Shown here: piece by piece, positions 34,981 to 44,484 of the stretch
Layout of the letters: each line of letters starts with the position of its first letter
Position numbering within the stretch: position 1 is the first letter of the stretch
Origin: JAGTVG01 sp964543195
Lineage (GTDB): Bacteria; Bacteroidota; Bacteroidia; Cytophagales; Cyclobacteriaceae
Reading direction: 5' to 3'
Assembly: GCA_964543195.1 (NCBI GenBank)
Contig: CAZIXF010000026.1
Location: 6,777 to 70,776, forward strand
DNA length: 64,000 nt
The notes under the pieces: model-generated
Told to the model about the DNA's origin: nothing
Databases searched by the model: none
What the model saw: the letters and a program-made list of their open reading frames with translations, nothing else
Position numbers and translations under genes: made by a program

Positions 34981-35779
34981 TATCGTGTTCGCGGGGAGTT
35001 TTTTTATCCCAGATTATTCATTAGAGCATAAATTCCTGATTATCAAAATAGTTTCTAATGAGGGTCATTAGGGATTATTATCTTTATTATTCCACATTTT
35101 CAGAGCGTTACGTGTATATTTTATATCCTAATGAAGGGTTTCGGTTTATGTTGAAAAGGAAGGAAACTTGCGAAAAATGGTCTGCAAGGGCGTCAAAATT
35201 ATTTGAAAGTGGCTTGTTTCAGTATCTGTTTCTTTTTATTTTATGAATATGGGTGTGAAAAAAATCCACTGTTTGGTGAACGGAAACAGGTCTTCTGGGT
35301 ATATTTCTCATGGTACAATACTTGCCGTTTCAAGGATGTTTTGATATTGAATCAGAAATTTTCTCATGAGTATACAGTTGAAGTTCGATGAAGATTTTTC
35401 AGGAGGGATAAAACGTCTGATGCAATTGAACAATAAATCATTTGAAAAGACAAGGCCCGGATTGAAGCGGGTATGCAATCGCAGGCATACGGGATTGGAA
35501 AAATTATCTGCCGAAAAAAGTAACGAAAAATTCCATGAAAGAAGATGAGTTTTACCGGGACACTCCTGGAAATTATTGGGATAAGATGGAATATTACAGG
35601 AAGAATCATGAAATAGAAATAGATTTCTAATTTAAAACGTGGCCTTCTTTCATCCAATAGTCAGGTTTTACGGCAACAATTTTAATCCGTATGGGTTAGT
35701 CAATTGTTACCTTGAAAAATGTGAATAATTCGTTTAATTATCTATATTTCATAAAAGTCAAAAAACAAAAATAAGATTT
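34981..35779. other. Gap of about 800 bases without a convincing gene
   Basis: The region contains only short overlapping ORFs in several frames, none with a signal, motif or good start. Around 35470-35630 two shifted frames read fragments such as KEDEFYRDTPGNYWDKMEYY, composition typical of coding sequence, so a decayed gene is possible. I cannot name its family. A -7-like box TATATTTC at about 35743 precedes the MscS gene. Confidence 0.4.
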
Positions 35780-36718
35780 ATGGAGAATTTAATCAGTCCT
35801 GAATTCTGGAGCGCGTTAGTAACCAATCTCCAGCAATGGCTCATTTCTGAATTGCCGGGTATCATTGTCATTATTATAGTTATCCTGGTTGCATTCAGGT
35901 TAGTCAGGTATTCCATTAAAAAAATGAAAAAAACCCTGATATCCCGGGCCGGAAAAAAAGAAGAAGTGGATCCGGTGGAGGCCGAAAAGCGGATCAATAC
36001 ATTGATGGGTATTGTGCTTCTGGCCGCCAACATCTTCATATGGGGTATATTCCTGGTTATATTGTTGAAGAAATTCGGTGTGGAGATCGGGCCTATTCTA
36101 GCCAGTGCAGGTATACTCGGTCTTGCCATTGGTTTCGGAGCTCAGGAGCTGGTCAGGGATTTTATATCCGGATTTTTTATGCTGCTTGAAGACCATGTCA
36201 GGACCGGTGATGTGGCCATAGTTAATGGAACCGGAGGCCTGGTAGAAAAGATTGAGCTCAGAACGATCACCCTGAGGGATTTTTCCGGTACGGTTCATAT
36301 ATTCCAGAATGGTAAAATAAGCACCATGTCGAATATGACCAAGGAATGGTCGGCCATGGTATTTGATATCGGAGTAGCGTATAAGGAAGATACCGAAACA
36401 GTGATCGATATCATGAAAAAGACGGGTGATGAACTCCAGCAGGATCCCGATTTTAAGGATAAAATACTGGAACCGATCGAAGTGTTCGGGCTTGATAAAT
36501 TTGGCGATAGCGCGATTGTAGTAAAAGCGCGTATAAAAACGAAACCAATACAGCAATGGTCTGTTGGAAGGGAATACCGTAAGCGTCTGAAGAAAGCTTT
36601 TGATAACAGAAATATCGAAATCCCATTCCCGCACACTACTCTTTACTGGGGAGAAGAGATCAAGCCGCTTAAAATGGAACTGGATAGCAAAGCCCTGGAT
36701 AAACTGGGCAAGAATTAG
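35780..36718 (+). CDS. MscS-family mechanosensitive channel
   Basis: The 312-residue inner-membrane channel opens under membrane tension to release solutes. Three membrane helices are predicted (about 24-46, 76-98 and 103-130). The third carries GILASAGILGLAIGFGAQELVRDFISGFF-type packing (Gly/Ala-rich, AIGFGAQ.LV.D), the pore-lining helix of MscS. A beta domain (VGDVAIV-like TGDVAIVNGTGGLVEKIELRTITLRD) and C-terminal domain follow. Length is close to E. coli MscS (286). It stands alone with a gap on both sides. Confidence 0.93.
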   Translation: MENLISPEFWSALVTNLQQWLISELPGIIVIIIVILVAFRLVRYSIKKMKKTLISRAGKKEEVDPVEAEKRINTLMGIVLLAANIFIWGIFLVILLKKFGVEIGPILASAGILGLAIGFGAQELVRDFISGFFMLLEDHVRTGDVAIVNGTGGLVEKIELRTITLRDFSGTVHIFQNGKISTMSNMTKEWSAMVFDIGVAYKEDTETVIDIMKKTGDELQQDPDFKDKILEPIEVFGLDKFGDSAIVVKARIKTKPIQQWSVGREYRKRLKKAFDNRNIEIPFPHTTLYWGEEIKPLKMELDSKALDKLGKN

Positions 36719-36804
36719 ATACACGGAACACCCGACTGCCAGTGAATCCACCGGCTTTCCGGCAACGAGGATCATAAAACGTAATTTCAAGTGGCCGGCA
36801 AGTT

Positions 36805-36836
36805 TTTGGTATCAAACATAAAAATAGTTATATTTT
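36805..36836 (+). promoter_or_regulatory. Candidate promoter of the DUF4142 gene
   Basis: TTTG at 36805-36808 and TATATTTT at 36829-36836 are separated by 20 bases. The second box differs from TAnnTTTG only in the last base. It lies about 50 bases before the start. Confidence 0.45.
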
Positions 36837-36887
36837 ATCTATGGAATCAGAAATGGTTTTTAATCTTTGAAAAACAAAATCATAAAA

Positions 36888-37451
36888 ATGAAAAATACAG
36901 CTCTTTTTATTTTAGCATTTTTAATGCTTTTTTCATGTAAGCAACAGCGTTCCGGTCAGGAAGAACAAACGGAAACCCAGATTGAGGTGGGTGAAATACC
37001 ACCGATGACCGACCGGGAAATTGAAGATATGCTCATACGGTCTATGATCAATAACCGTCTCCAGATTGCATTGGCAAGACAGGCGAAAGATAAAAGTGAT
37101 AATGTGGAATTTCAGGCATTCTGTGAAACGCTTATAAACGATCATGAAGAATTCCAGTATAATATTTCCAGGCTGGCATTAAGCCAGGGTATTGAGATTC
37201 CACAGGGACTGACGTTAGAAGCGCAGGCTGAATTCGATCGCCTCAGCGATCTTCCCGATGAAGAATTCGATAAGGCATTTATGGAGCTGATACTTAAACA
37301 ACATGAGGAAGATCTTGAACGATACGAACGACTGATGGCTGAGGAACGGGACGATCTTCAAAGAGGAACCCTTGAAATAATCCATGATAAACTTAAAATT
37401 CATATGGATTATGCTCAACAGGTCAACGGCAGCGTGCAGGAAGCATCCTGA
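36888..37451 (+). CDS. DUF4142 lipoprotein
   Basis: The 187-residue product begins with a lipoprotein signal, MKNTALFILAFLMLFSC with Cys at about 17, then an acidic spacer rich in Q and E and a long helical domain. The body (about 45-187) is a ferritin-like four-helix bundle of the DUF4142 family, recognised from LARQAKDKSDNVEFQAFCETLINDHEEF and MELILKQHEEDLERYERLM. Role unknown; exported and membrane tethered. I reject the in-frame TTG at 36867 because it would place seven residues before the signal. Confidence 0.85.
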   Translation: MKNTALFILAFLMLFSCKQQRSGQEEQTETQIEVGEIPPMTDREIEDMLIRSMINNRLQIALARQAKDKSDNVEFQAFCETLINDHEEFQYNISRLALSQGIEIPQGLTLEAQAEFDRLSDLPDEEFDKAFMELILKQHEEDLERYERLMAEERDDLQRGTLEIIHDKLKIHMDYAQQVNGSVQEAS

Positions 37452-37511
37452 GGAATAAATCCCGGTGCCGGTCAGGATATCCTTCAGGGTCAGGGATAGA
37501 GCTCAGGGCAC

Positions 37512-37542
37512 TTTGTTAAAAAGTAAGTATTTCATTATCTTG
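37512..37542 (+). promoter_or_regulatory. Candidate promoter of the aldo/keto reductase gene
   Basis: TTTG at 37512-37515 and TATCTTG at 37536-37542, spaced by 20 bases, match the Bacteroidota -33/-7 layout, with one T fewer in the -7 box. It is 70 bases before the ATG. Confidence 0.45.
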
Positions 37543-37611
37543 CAAAGCCTTTCTTCTTCGGAGAAATAAAAAATTAGTGGATTCCGCTGTTAATAATCAA
37601 ATACGATAAAA

Positions 37612-38814
37612 ATGGGAAAAAAGGAAAAAGTGTTTAAAAAATTCACCAGGAGGGATTTCATCCGCTCTTCTTCCCTCGCTTCACTTTCGCTGCCTGCTAT
37701 AGTTTCAGGTCAGGCCTATTCAAAAACGAGTAAGCCAAAACCAGATGAACAGCCTATCAAGCCTGAATGGCGAAACAAACAACCGGGGATGGCATACCGT
37801 CAACTGGGACGGACAGGTTATATGGTTTCTGAAGTCGTATGCGGAGGTGATCCGGTGAGGCCTGACAACCTGGAACCCGTTAGACTGGCCATGGATATGG
37901 GATTGAATTATCTGGATACGGCTCCGGCCTATGGAAGGGGCGAATCCGAAAAGGGATACGGGAAATTGCTTGAATCTTCTTCCATGCGGGAGAAAGTATT
38001 CATTAATACAAAAATCAGCGGATTTACCGGGGTAAGGAACAGGATGTACAGGGATATATTTGATGATCTGCCGCCTGGAAAGCAGGAAAAGGTATTAAAA
38101 AAAGCTGCGGAGTTCAGAGAAGAGCGTGGAGTGGATAAACCCGGTTATTTTTATATCTACTGGCCCGGCCAGGAAAGATCCATGGATCCGAGTTATCTGA
38201 GCAATGCTATGATGGAGGATTACGGCCATAAGGTTGACGGCAGTAATAAATTCAGGGATTTTATCATTGAATCTCTTGAAGGAAGTCTGAAAAGGGTAGG
38301 GACTGATTACTTTGACCTGGTCATGTGTCCTCATGGAGCCAACAGTCCTGAAGAAGTACAGATTCCTGAAATTTTCGAGACCTTTGACATGCTGAAGAAA
38401 CAAGGTAAAGTACGATATCTGGGCGTTTCTACCCATAACGATTCGGCTGGTGTATTGAATGCGGCGGTAGATACCGGTAAATATGACGTGGCCATGGTGG
38501 CGTATAATATTCTTAATGAAGGTTATATGGACGCTGCAATCCGAAAGGCCCATGCCGCTAATGTTGGGGTGATCGGCATGAAAGTGGCCATGGCGGTAGC
38601 TACGCAACATGAATCGCTTAAACCGCTTCCAGAATGGCGGGTTGAAAAATTAAACCAGATCGTTCCCGGAGACATGAAGCCTCCGGTGAAGGCGTATTTG
38701 TGGGCATTGCAGAATCCAAGAATTGCGGCAGTGATATCAAATCTCTGGGACGAACAGCATGTTCGTGAGAATCTCTCGGTGGTTGGACGCGATGTGGATC
38801 TGATGATGGGATAA
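37612..38814 (+). CDS. Tat-exported aldo/keto reductase
   Basis: The 400-residue protein has a twin-arginine motif FTRRDFIRSS at about 11-20 followed by a weakly hydrophobic stretch, so it is probably exported folded with its NADP(H) cofactor. The mature TIM barrel carries the catalytic tetrad: Asp and Tyr in YLDTAPAYGRGESEKGYG, Lys in FINTKIS, and His in MCPHGAN. An insertion at about 140-200 (RNRMYRDIFDDLPPGKQEK...) is longer than in typical AKRs. The C-terminal GVIGMKVA and NPRIAAVISNLWDEQHVREN fit the family. Substrate unknown. Stand-alone gene. Confidence 0.9.
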   Translation: MGKKEKVFKKFTRRDFIRSSSLASLSLPAIVSGQAYSKTSKPKPDEQPIKPEWRNKQPGMAYRQLGRTGYMVSEVVCGGDPVRPDNLEPVRLAMDMGLNYLDTAPAYGRGESEKGYGKLLESSSMREKVFINTKISGFTGVRNRMYRDIFDDLPPGKQEKVLKKAAEFREERGVDKPGYFYIYWPGQERSMDPSYLSNAMMEDYGHKVDGSNKFRDFIIESLEGSLKRVGTDYFDLVMCPHGANSPEEVQIPEIFETFDMLKKQGKVRYLGVSTHNDSAGVLNAAVDTGKYDVAMVAYNILNEGYMDAAIRKAHAANVGVIGMKVAMAVATQHESLKPLPEWRVEKLNQIVPGDMKPPVKAYLWALQNPRIAAVISNLWDEQHVRENLSVVGRDVDLMMG

Positions 38815-38955
38815 GATTCGACTCCTCACCTCTTTGGCATCTTTTTTATCAGCGGTATTTCGTGCAAAAATAAGGATGGGATGTCCGGCATCGGTACATA
38901 CTTTTCCAGGGTGCCTAAACATTTCCATGTCCTGTTAGTGCTATCTTCCCTGGAT

Positions 38956-39771
38956 TCATGATTTATTGGCCGTAACCATGAAGTGGGCACTCATACTCAT
39001 CAGGTCCGGATTTTTTTCAACTCTTCTGATGGATTCAAGAAGAAGGGGGCGATAGTCCTTTTCAGCCCATTTTTTAACAAAATTAGGTATAAGCCATCCA
39101 AAGCTTTCAATAGCGATCATCTCCTTCACTTCAAAACCGCCTTCGGCAATTTCCTTTTTCAGGTCCTCGGGAAAATGGAAATATGCTGTAGTGAAATAAG
39201 CCAGCTTATTGGAAAAATTCCGGTGTTGGCCCGTGGCAATATCCTGGTCCACGATCTGAAAGAAATCCGGATCCTTAATGAGGTTACGGAAAAATCCGTC
39301 AAATAACGAGGCATACCGGGTAATCCCTGCAGCAAGAAGTGTTCCGCCTTTTTTCAATACCCGCAGAGACTCTTTCAGGGCTTCCTGCCTGTCTTCCAGC
39401 CGGGTCAGGTGATATAAAGGACCCATCATCAACACCAGATCAAAATAATTGTCTTCAAAACCCAGTTCCCTTGCTTCTGCCAGCTTGATGGAATCCGGTG
39501 CGTTTTTTCTCCTGTTTGCTTCGTTTTTGGCCTCATCGATATTAAAACGGACCGGATCGACCAGATGCACCTCATGGGCCTGTTCCTTCAACCAGAAAGA
39601 ATAATGACCTGTTCCTCCACCGATATCCAGTATTTTTATTTTATGATCGGGCAGGTAACGGGAAATGATTTCTTCGGTTCTTTCCCGTTCGAGCTGAAAA
39701 ATATCTGTTTCAAGTCTTCCCTTTTCTACGCCCGTATTATAATAGGCCAGTATCTCTCTGTCTATTTCCAT
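38956..39771 (-). CDS. Class I SAM-dependent methyltransferase
   Basis: The 271-residue soluble protein has the SAM-binding motif I KILDIGGGTGHYSFWL near residues 46-60 and motif II VHLVDP, then LVLMMGPLYHL (motif IV/post II). The rest fits a Rossmann methyltransferase of unknown substrate. It begins 6 bases after the nagB-PIG-L gene stop, so they are almost certainly co-transcribed; a link with amino sugars or deacetylation is therefore possible. No signal peptide or membrane segment. Confidence 0.88.
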   Translation of the reverse strand: MEIDREILAYYNTGVEKGRLETDIFQLERERTEEIISRYLPDHKIKILDIGGGTGHYSFWLKEQAHEVHLVDPVRFNIDEAKNEANRRKNAPDSIKLAEARELGFEDNYFDLVLMMGPLYHLTRLEDRQEALKESLRVLKKGGTLLAAGITRYASLFDGFFRNLIKDPDFFQIVDQDIATGQHRNFSNKLAYFTTAYFHFPEDLKKEIAEGGFEVKEMIAIESFGWLIPNFVKKWAEKDYRPLLLESIRRVEKNPDLMSMSAHFMVTANKS

Positions 39772-39777
39772 AATTTT

Positions 39778-41709
39778 TTAATAATGCCACCTGACAAATG
39801 CTTCCATAGCTTCATATTCCGCCATGCCCAGTTGATTGTATAATTTTGCGGTATCCCTGTTTCTGTCCTGCGCGCGTTCCCAGAATTCCCTGTCATCGGT
39901 GCCGGGAAAAAGGGCGCTATCCTTCTGGGACTGGTGTTTAAAGATCGCCTTTGTTTTTCTCGAAAGTTCATCGGGACTCAGGGGTACACACATTTCCACC
40001 CGGTCGATATCCCATTCCTGCCAGGCACCTCTGTACAGCCATACCCAACAGTCCTTCATCCATGACTCGGATTTTAGTTCCTGAACGGCCTGAAATACTG
40101 CTTTCAGACAAACGCGGTGCGTGCCATGCGGATCGGACAGATCACCGGCAGCATAGATCTGATGCGGTTTTACCTTTTTGATCAGATCCTTGGTGATTTC
40201 AATATCCTTTTTGCTCAGGGGATCTTTCTTTACCTTACCCGTTTCATAAAATGGCAGATTCATAAAATGAATGTTTTCATCGGGTAAACCCACAAAACGG
40301 CATCCGGCTCGTGCTTCGGCTCTGCGTATGAGGCCTTTGATCTCTTTCACTTCATAGGAATCGACCTGCCCGGGTTCTTTATTTCGCAGGAATTCCCAGA
40401 TTTTTTCAAAAAGTTTCTTGAATTTTTTATCATCGCTGTCAAAGGTATCGATATATTCATTTACAAAATCCGCATACCGGATCACATCATCATCGAATAC
40501 TGCAATATTACCGGATGTCTGATAAGCCACATGCACCTCATGGCCCTGTTCCACCAGCCGGATATAGGTGCCTCCCATAGAGATCACATCATCGTCGGGA
40601 TGCGGGCTGAAAATGATAACCCTTTTCGGGAAAGGTTCCGCTCTTTCGGGACGGTTCGAATCATCGGCATTAGGTTTGCCTCCGGGCCAGCCCGTTATCG
40701 TACGTTGCAGATCGTTGAAAACTTTTATATTGATATTATAAGCTGAAGGACCCTTCCGCGCGATCAGGTCGCTCATACCGTTATCGTTGTAGTCGCGGTC
40801 GGTCAATTTTAATATGGGTTTATTCACTTTCTGACACAACCAGACCACTCCTTTACGGGTAAGCCAGTCATCCCACTCACAGGGTCCGACAAGCCATGGG
40901 GTTTTTTGCCTGGTGAGTTCATCGGCCGCCCCCTCATCAACAATAAATATGGTATCGGAATGTTTTTGAAGATAACTGGCCGGAATATGTTCCGTTATTT
41001 CTCCTTCAACGGCTTTCTGAATAATGGGAGCCTTTCCTTCACCCCAGGCCATTAATAATATTTTCCGGGCCCTGAAAATAGTGCCAATACCCATTGTAAT
41101 GGCCCTTCTGGGTACGTTTTCTTCCCCGAAAAAATCACTGGCCGCATCCACGCGGGTAATATGGTCGAGGGTGATCAGCCGTGTTCTGGAGTCGAACGAA
41201 GACCCGGGTTCATTAAACCCTATATGCCCGGTTTTACCGATTCCCAGGAGCTGTATATCAATACCGCCGACTTCTTCGATCTTTCTTTCATATTTTTCAC
41301 AAAAGGCAGGTACTTCTTCCAATGGAAGCGTGCCGTCAGGAATATTGATATTTTCGTCCGGTATATCAATATAATCGAAAAAATTTTCATTCATAAAACG
41401 GACATAACTCTGCAGCCGTCTCTGAGGCATGGGATAATATTCATCGAGATTGAATGTGATCACATTTTTAAAGCTTAGTCCTTCATTCTTGTGAAGTTTC
41501 ACAAGTTCTTCATATACACTTATCGGAGTGGAACCGGTAGGCAATCCAAGCACGCAGTGACCATCCTTTGTTCGTATCATATCGGCAATTTCACTGGCAA
41601 TCACCTCGGCTGCATTTTCAAAATCTTCAAAAATGACAGTGGGGATTTTTTCATATTGTGTTATCTGTGGGTCAAGTGATTTTATGTAGTCAGAAAGGGT
41701 TGGTCTCAT
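39778..41709 (-). CDS. nagB: Glucosamine-6-phosphate deaminase fused to PIG-L deacetylase
   Basis: The 643-residue protein joins two enzymes. Residues about 1-280 are NagB (glucosamine-6-phosphate to fructose-6-phosphate and ammonia), with LGLPTGSTPISVYEEL, FNLDEYYPM, IGKTGHIGFNEPGSSF and VGPCEW. Residues about 370-640 are a LmbE/PIG-L N-acetylglucosaminyl deacetylase domain with the zinc motif SPHPDDDVISMGG and HGTHRVC. The order (deaminase first) and length are those of the known Bacteroidota fusion. The deacetylase half may handle an N-acetylated sugar, but its activity in these fusions is not clear to me. A methyltransferase follows on the same transcript. Confidence 0.93.
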   Translation of the reverse strand: MRPTLSDYIKSLDPQITQYEKIPTVIFEDFENAAEVIASEIADMIRTKDGHCVLGLPTGSTPISVYEELVKLHKNEGLSFKNVITFNLDEYYPMPQRRLQSYVRFMNENFFDYIDIPDENINIPDGTLPLEEVPAFCEKYERKIEEVGGIDIQLLGIGKTGHIGFNEPGSSFDSRTRLITLDHITRVDAASDFFGEENVPRRAITMGIGTIFRARKILLMAWGEGKAPIIQKAVEGEITEHIPASYLQKHSDTIFIVDEGAADELTRQKTPWLVGPCEWDDWLTRKGVVWLCQKVNKPILKLTDRDYNDNGMSDLIARKGPSAYNINIKVFNDLQRTITGWPGGKPNADDSNRPERAEPFPKRVIIFSPHPDDDVISMGGTYIRLVEQGHEVHVAYQTSGNIAVFDDDVIRYADFVNEYIDTFDSDDKKFKKLFEKIWEFLRNKEPGQVDSYEVKEIKGLIRRAEARAGCRFVGLPDENIHFMNLPFYETGKVKKDPLSKKDIEITKDLIKKVKPHQIYAAGDLSDPHGTHRVCLKAVFQAVQELKSESWMKDCWVWLYRGAWQEWDIDRVEMCVPLSPDELSRKTKAIFKHQSQKDSALFPGTDDREFWERAQDRNRDTAKLYNQLGMAEYEAMEAFVRWHY

Positions 41710-41864
41710 TTTTAAAAAGGTTAATTACTTTCAAAAATAAAAATTTACAGTGAAAAACAGGTTCAACTCATAAAATTATATTCGAATATTTCCATGATGA
41801 AAAAATTGTACATTTATCCATCTGGTATAATCGGTTTTTATTAAAGTAAGAGATGATCGAGCCG

Positions 41865-41899
41865 ATTGATATATCCAATTACGATTTCGATTATATTTG
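41865..41899 (+). promoter_or_regulatory. Candidate promoter of the DUF2807 gene
   Basis: TATATTTG at 41892-41899 matches TAnnTTTG exactly, with ATTG at 41865-41868, spacer 23 bases. It lies about 45 bases before the gene. Confidence 0.45.
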
Positions 41900-41944
41900 C
41901 ATCATAATAGATTCATAATAATTTTTTAGGAAAGGTAAGATTAT

Positions 41945-42568
41945 ATGAAGGCAAAAGAGATCATTATTTTAACCGGTATAAGTTTTTTTGTTTTTCTTGC
42001 GGGATGCAGCCTTGACCGGTTTGATGAAACACGTTATATAACAGGTGAAGGACCTGTCACAAGTATTCCCATTCATGTCGATACCTTTACCAGTATTCAG
42101 CATGGCAGCATAGGGAACATGATCATAACGGTAGGTGATTCATTCAGCGTTACTTTTAAAGGACAGGAAAATGTGCTGTCAGAAATGATCTACCAACAGA
42201 AGCAGGAGGTGTTTTACTGGGGCATCAGGGAAAATGTACAGTTAGTGGAATATGACACCATTCTGGTCGAGATCCAATTGCCGGCACCGGTTGAAAATGT
42301 ATTCATGCAGGGACTGGGGAATATATTTATTTACGGACCCCGGCAATCAGCATCCAGTCTTTTTCTGTCGGGAATAGGCAATATCGATGCTTATGGTCTG
42401 GACTTGACCGAAGCCGCGGTATTTCTGAACGGCAATGGTAATATAAAGGTCAGGGTTTCTGAAAAATTGACCGGCTTATTGTCGGGAAATGGAAATGTAT
42501 ATTATAAAGGAGATCCGGAAATCGACCTCCCGGTAACAGGATCCGGATTGATCGTTGATGAAAACTGA
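41945..42568 (+). CDS. DUF2807 (GIN-domain) lipoprotein
   Basis: The 207-residue product has a lipoprotein signal (FFVFLAGC, Cys at about 20) and a DUF2807 head-GIN domain, a beta-helix-like fold recognised by repeated G.GN(I/V) turns: GLGNIFIYG, GIGNIDAYG, GNGNIKVRV and GNGNVYYKG. The domain occurs in cell-surface proteins and in anti-sigma-like systems; no enzymatic role is known. It is 79 bases before the lipid kinase gene on the same strand. Confidence 0.85.
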   Translation: MKAKEIIILTGISFFVFLAGCSLDRFDETRYITGEGPVTSIPIHVDTFTSIQHGSIGNMIITVGDSFSVTFKGQENVLSEMIYQQKQEVFYWGIRENVQLVEYDTILVEIQLPAPVENVFMQGLGNIFIYGPRQSASSLFLSGIGNIDAYGLDLTEAAVFLNGNGNIKVRVSEKLTGLLSGNGNVYYKGDPEIDLPVTGSGLIVDEN

Positions 42569-42646
42569 CCAACCGCCGTTCAGATCTATATTGTTTTTGA
42601 TTGGATAAAAAGAAAATATATTTTTATATTTTCGCCAAAAAACTGA

Positions 42647-43537
42647 GTGAAGGAAAAGAAGTATTTTGTCATATACAATCCGGTCGCCGGAAAAGGGAAA
42701 TACAGGGATAAGATCGAGGCAGTCAAAACTGAATTCCAGAGAAGAGGCATCGCTTACAATTTTTATAGTACCAATTCCAGTTCCAGTGCACTTCAACTGC
42801 TTAAGCAAAAATTTAATACCGAACGTTTTTCCGATATTTTAATACTCGGAGGCGATGGTACCATTAATCAAACCGTTAATGCACTTCGGGGAATCATGTT
42901 CAGCGATTTTCCGGTAAGTGTCATTTCCATGGGAACGGGTAATGATACCATCAAACATATACACAAAAGTCTCGATTTTGATTACCAGTTGAGAACAGCC
43001 TTCGAAGGAATACCGCTTCCCATAGATGCAGGCGAGTGTAATGGAAGTATATTCCTCAATGGCATTGGTATAGGTTTTGATGGAAAGATTGTAGAAGTTA
43101 TGGCCTCTGAAGGCGAGAAATACGCCAGATACAGTTCTTATATGAAAACGGTGATAAAAAATATCGCTACCTATAAGGAAAAGGAAATTGAGGTAGTGCT
43201 TGACGATCAATCTCGCAATTTCACCATTTTTCTTATGACCATTGCAAAAGGTACTACTTTTGGCGGCGGTTTCCTTATCAATCCCCATGCCCGGAATAAC
43301 GATGGACTTCTTGATATCTGTGTAATCAATAAAGTGCCGTTATGGATGAGATTATTGTATCTTCCCAGAATGAAAAACGGTGGTCATAAAAAATTGCGGC
43401 AGGTCGAGTTTTATAAAAGTGAAAATGTTGCGGTTCATGAAAACAATGCGCTTGTGGCCCATATGGATGGAGAGTTTATCGGTAGCCCCCCCTTTGAAAT
43501 TACGGTTAAGAAAAGTGGTTTCAGGTTCCGGAGCTGA
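42647..43537 (+). CDS. Diacylglycerol/lipid kinase family protein
   Basis: The 296-residue soluble enzyme belongs to the YegS/DgkB/LCB5 lipid kinase family that phosphorylates lipid hydroxyls such as diacylglycerol. Motifs: YFVIYNPVAGKGK near residue 6, ILGGDGTINQTVNAL with the GGDGT nucleotide motif, SMGTGNDT, and the C-terminal HMDGEFIGSPPFEI. The GTG start at 42647 directly precedes the conserved strand. It faces lgt across a 22-base gap. Confidence 0.93.
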   Translation: MKEKKYFVIYNPVAGKGKYRDKIEAVKTEFQRRGIAYNFYSTNSSSSALQLLKQKFNTERFSDILILGGDGTINQTVNALRGIMFSDFPVSVISMGTGNDTIKHIHKSLDFDYQLRTAFEGIPLPIDAGECNGSIFLNGIGIGFDGKIVEVMASEGEKYARYSSYMKTVIKNIATYKEKEIEVVLDDQSRNFTIFLMTIAKGTTFGGGFLINPHARNNDGLLDICVINKVPLWMRLLYLPRMKNGGHKKLRQVEFYKSENVAVHENNALVAHMDGEFIGSPPFEITVKKSGFRFRS

Positions 43538-43559
43538 TATTCCTGAATTTTATTTTCAA

Positions 43560-44372
43560 TCAAATTCGGATATTGTTTTTTTTCTTCATTTTGCGGTAAA
43601 AATATATTCCGCCGATTATTACCAGGATCGATATAAACTGGGAGGTGGAAACTGTTTCACCGATAACAAATCCCCTTGACAGATCTCCTCTGAAAAATTC
43701 GATGACAATCCTTCCGAAGGGATATAAGATAAGATACAATGTAAACAGCTGGCCATGGAATTGTTTTTTCGTCTTCACAATCAGCAATGTGATCAGAATC
43801 CCGGATATCAGGATAACACTATAAAGCTGAGTAGGGTGTAAAGGTACGTTAAGAGGCCTTGCCTGGCATACAGGATCGGTAAAAACTATAGCCAGAAAGC
43901 TTTCGTTTGGGATACCATAACAACAGCCTGCAAGAAAACAACCTATCCTTCCCGTGCCATGGACGATCAGCGTGGTGACGGCAATAATATCCAGCATTGG
44001 AAGTATGGCTATTTTCTTTATTCTGAAGAATATCAGCATGGCTGGGATGGCGGTCAGCAGGGATCCGTAAAAAACAAATCCCTGGCTGAAATTCTCGAAT
44101 AATTTTTTTGGTTCGGACAGATAACGGGAAGGATCTTCAAAAATCAGGAATAATTTTCCTCCTATAATGGCTGAGATCAGAATAATCAATACCAGTTCAT
44201 TTGAAATTTCATACCGGATATCCAACTGTTTCTTGGACTGATAGGCTAGATAAAAAAAACCCAATAAGGCACCCAGGGCAATCATTGTACCATAAGAATA
44301 AATGGTAATGGTATCAGGCAGAAATGAAGATAAAGATTCGGGTGTGTTAAATTCAAAGAGTATTGGATGCAT
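43560..44372 (-). CDS. lgt: Prolipoprotein diacylglyceryl transferase
   Basis: Lgt transfers diacylglyceryl to the lipobox cysteine of prolipoproteins in the inner membrane, the first step in lipoprotein maturation. The 270-residue protein has about seven membrane helices and the family's HGTGRIGCFLAGCCYG motif, HPTQLYS, and FFRGDLSRG with the conserved RGD-type end. The presence of many lipobox proteins in this window fits. It is divergent from the nucleotidyltransferase gene. Confidence 0.93.
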   Translation of the reverse strand: MHPILFEFNTPESLSSFLPDTITIYSYGTMIALGALLGFFYLAYQSKKQLDIRYEISNELVLIILISAIIGGKLFLIFEDPSRYLSEPKKLFENFSQGFVFYGSLLTAIPAMLIFFRIKKIAILPMLDIIAVTTLIVHGTGRIGCFLAGCCYGIPNESFLAIVFTDPVCQARPLNVPLHPTQLYSVILISGILITLLIVKTKKQFHGQLFTLYLILYPFGRIVIEFFRGDLSRGFVIGETVSTSQFISILVIIGGIYFYRKMKKKNNIRI

Positions 44373-44449
44373 CGGATTTTAATCTTTTCGCAATTCTAAA
44401 ATAAATGATTTTAACTTTTTTTTAACGCTGTCAAAAGTAAAATTTTAAG

Positions 44450-44457
44450 TAAATTTG
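44450..44457 (+). promoter_or_regulatory. Candidate -7 element (TAAATTTG)
   Basis: An exact TAnnTTTG match 28 bases before the nucleotidyltransferase start, with a T-run but no TTTG at -33. Confidence 0.35.
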
Positions 44458-44484
44458 CGGCGTAAACACAAAAAATTATAAGTT

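Noticed and set aside
35058..35246. 62-residue ORF after the peroxiredoxin terminator
   Set aside because: No homologous motif, no initiation signal and adjacent overlapping ORFs in other frames.
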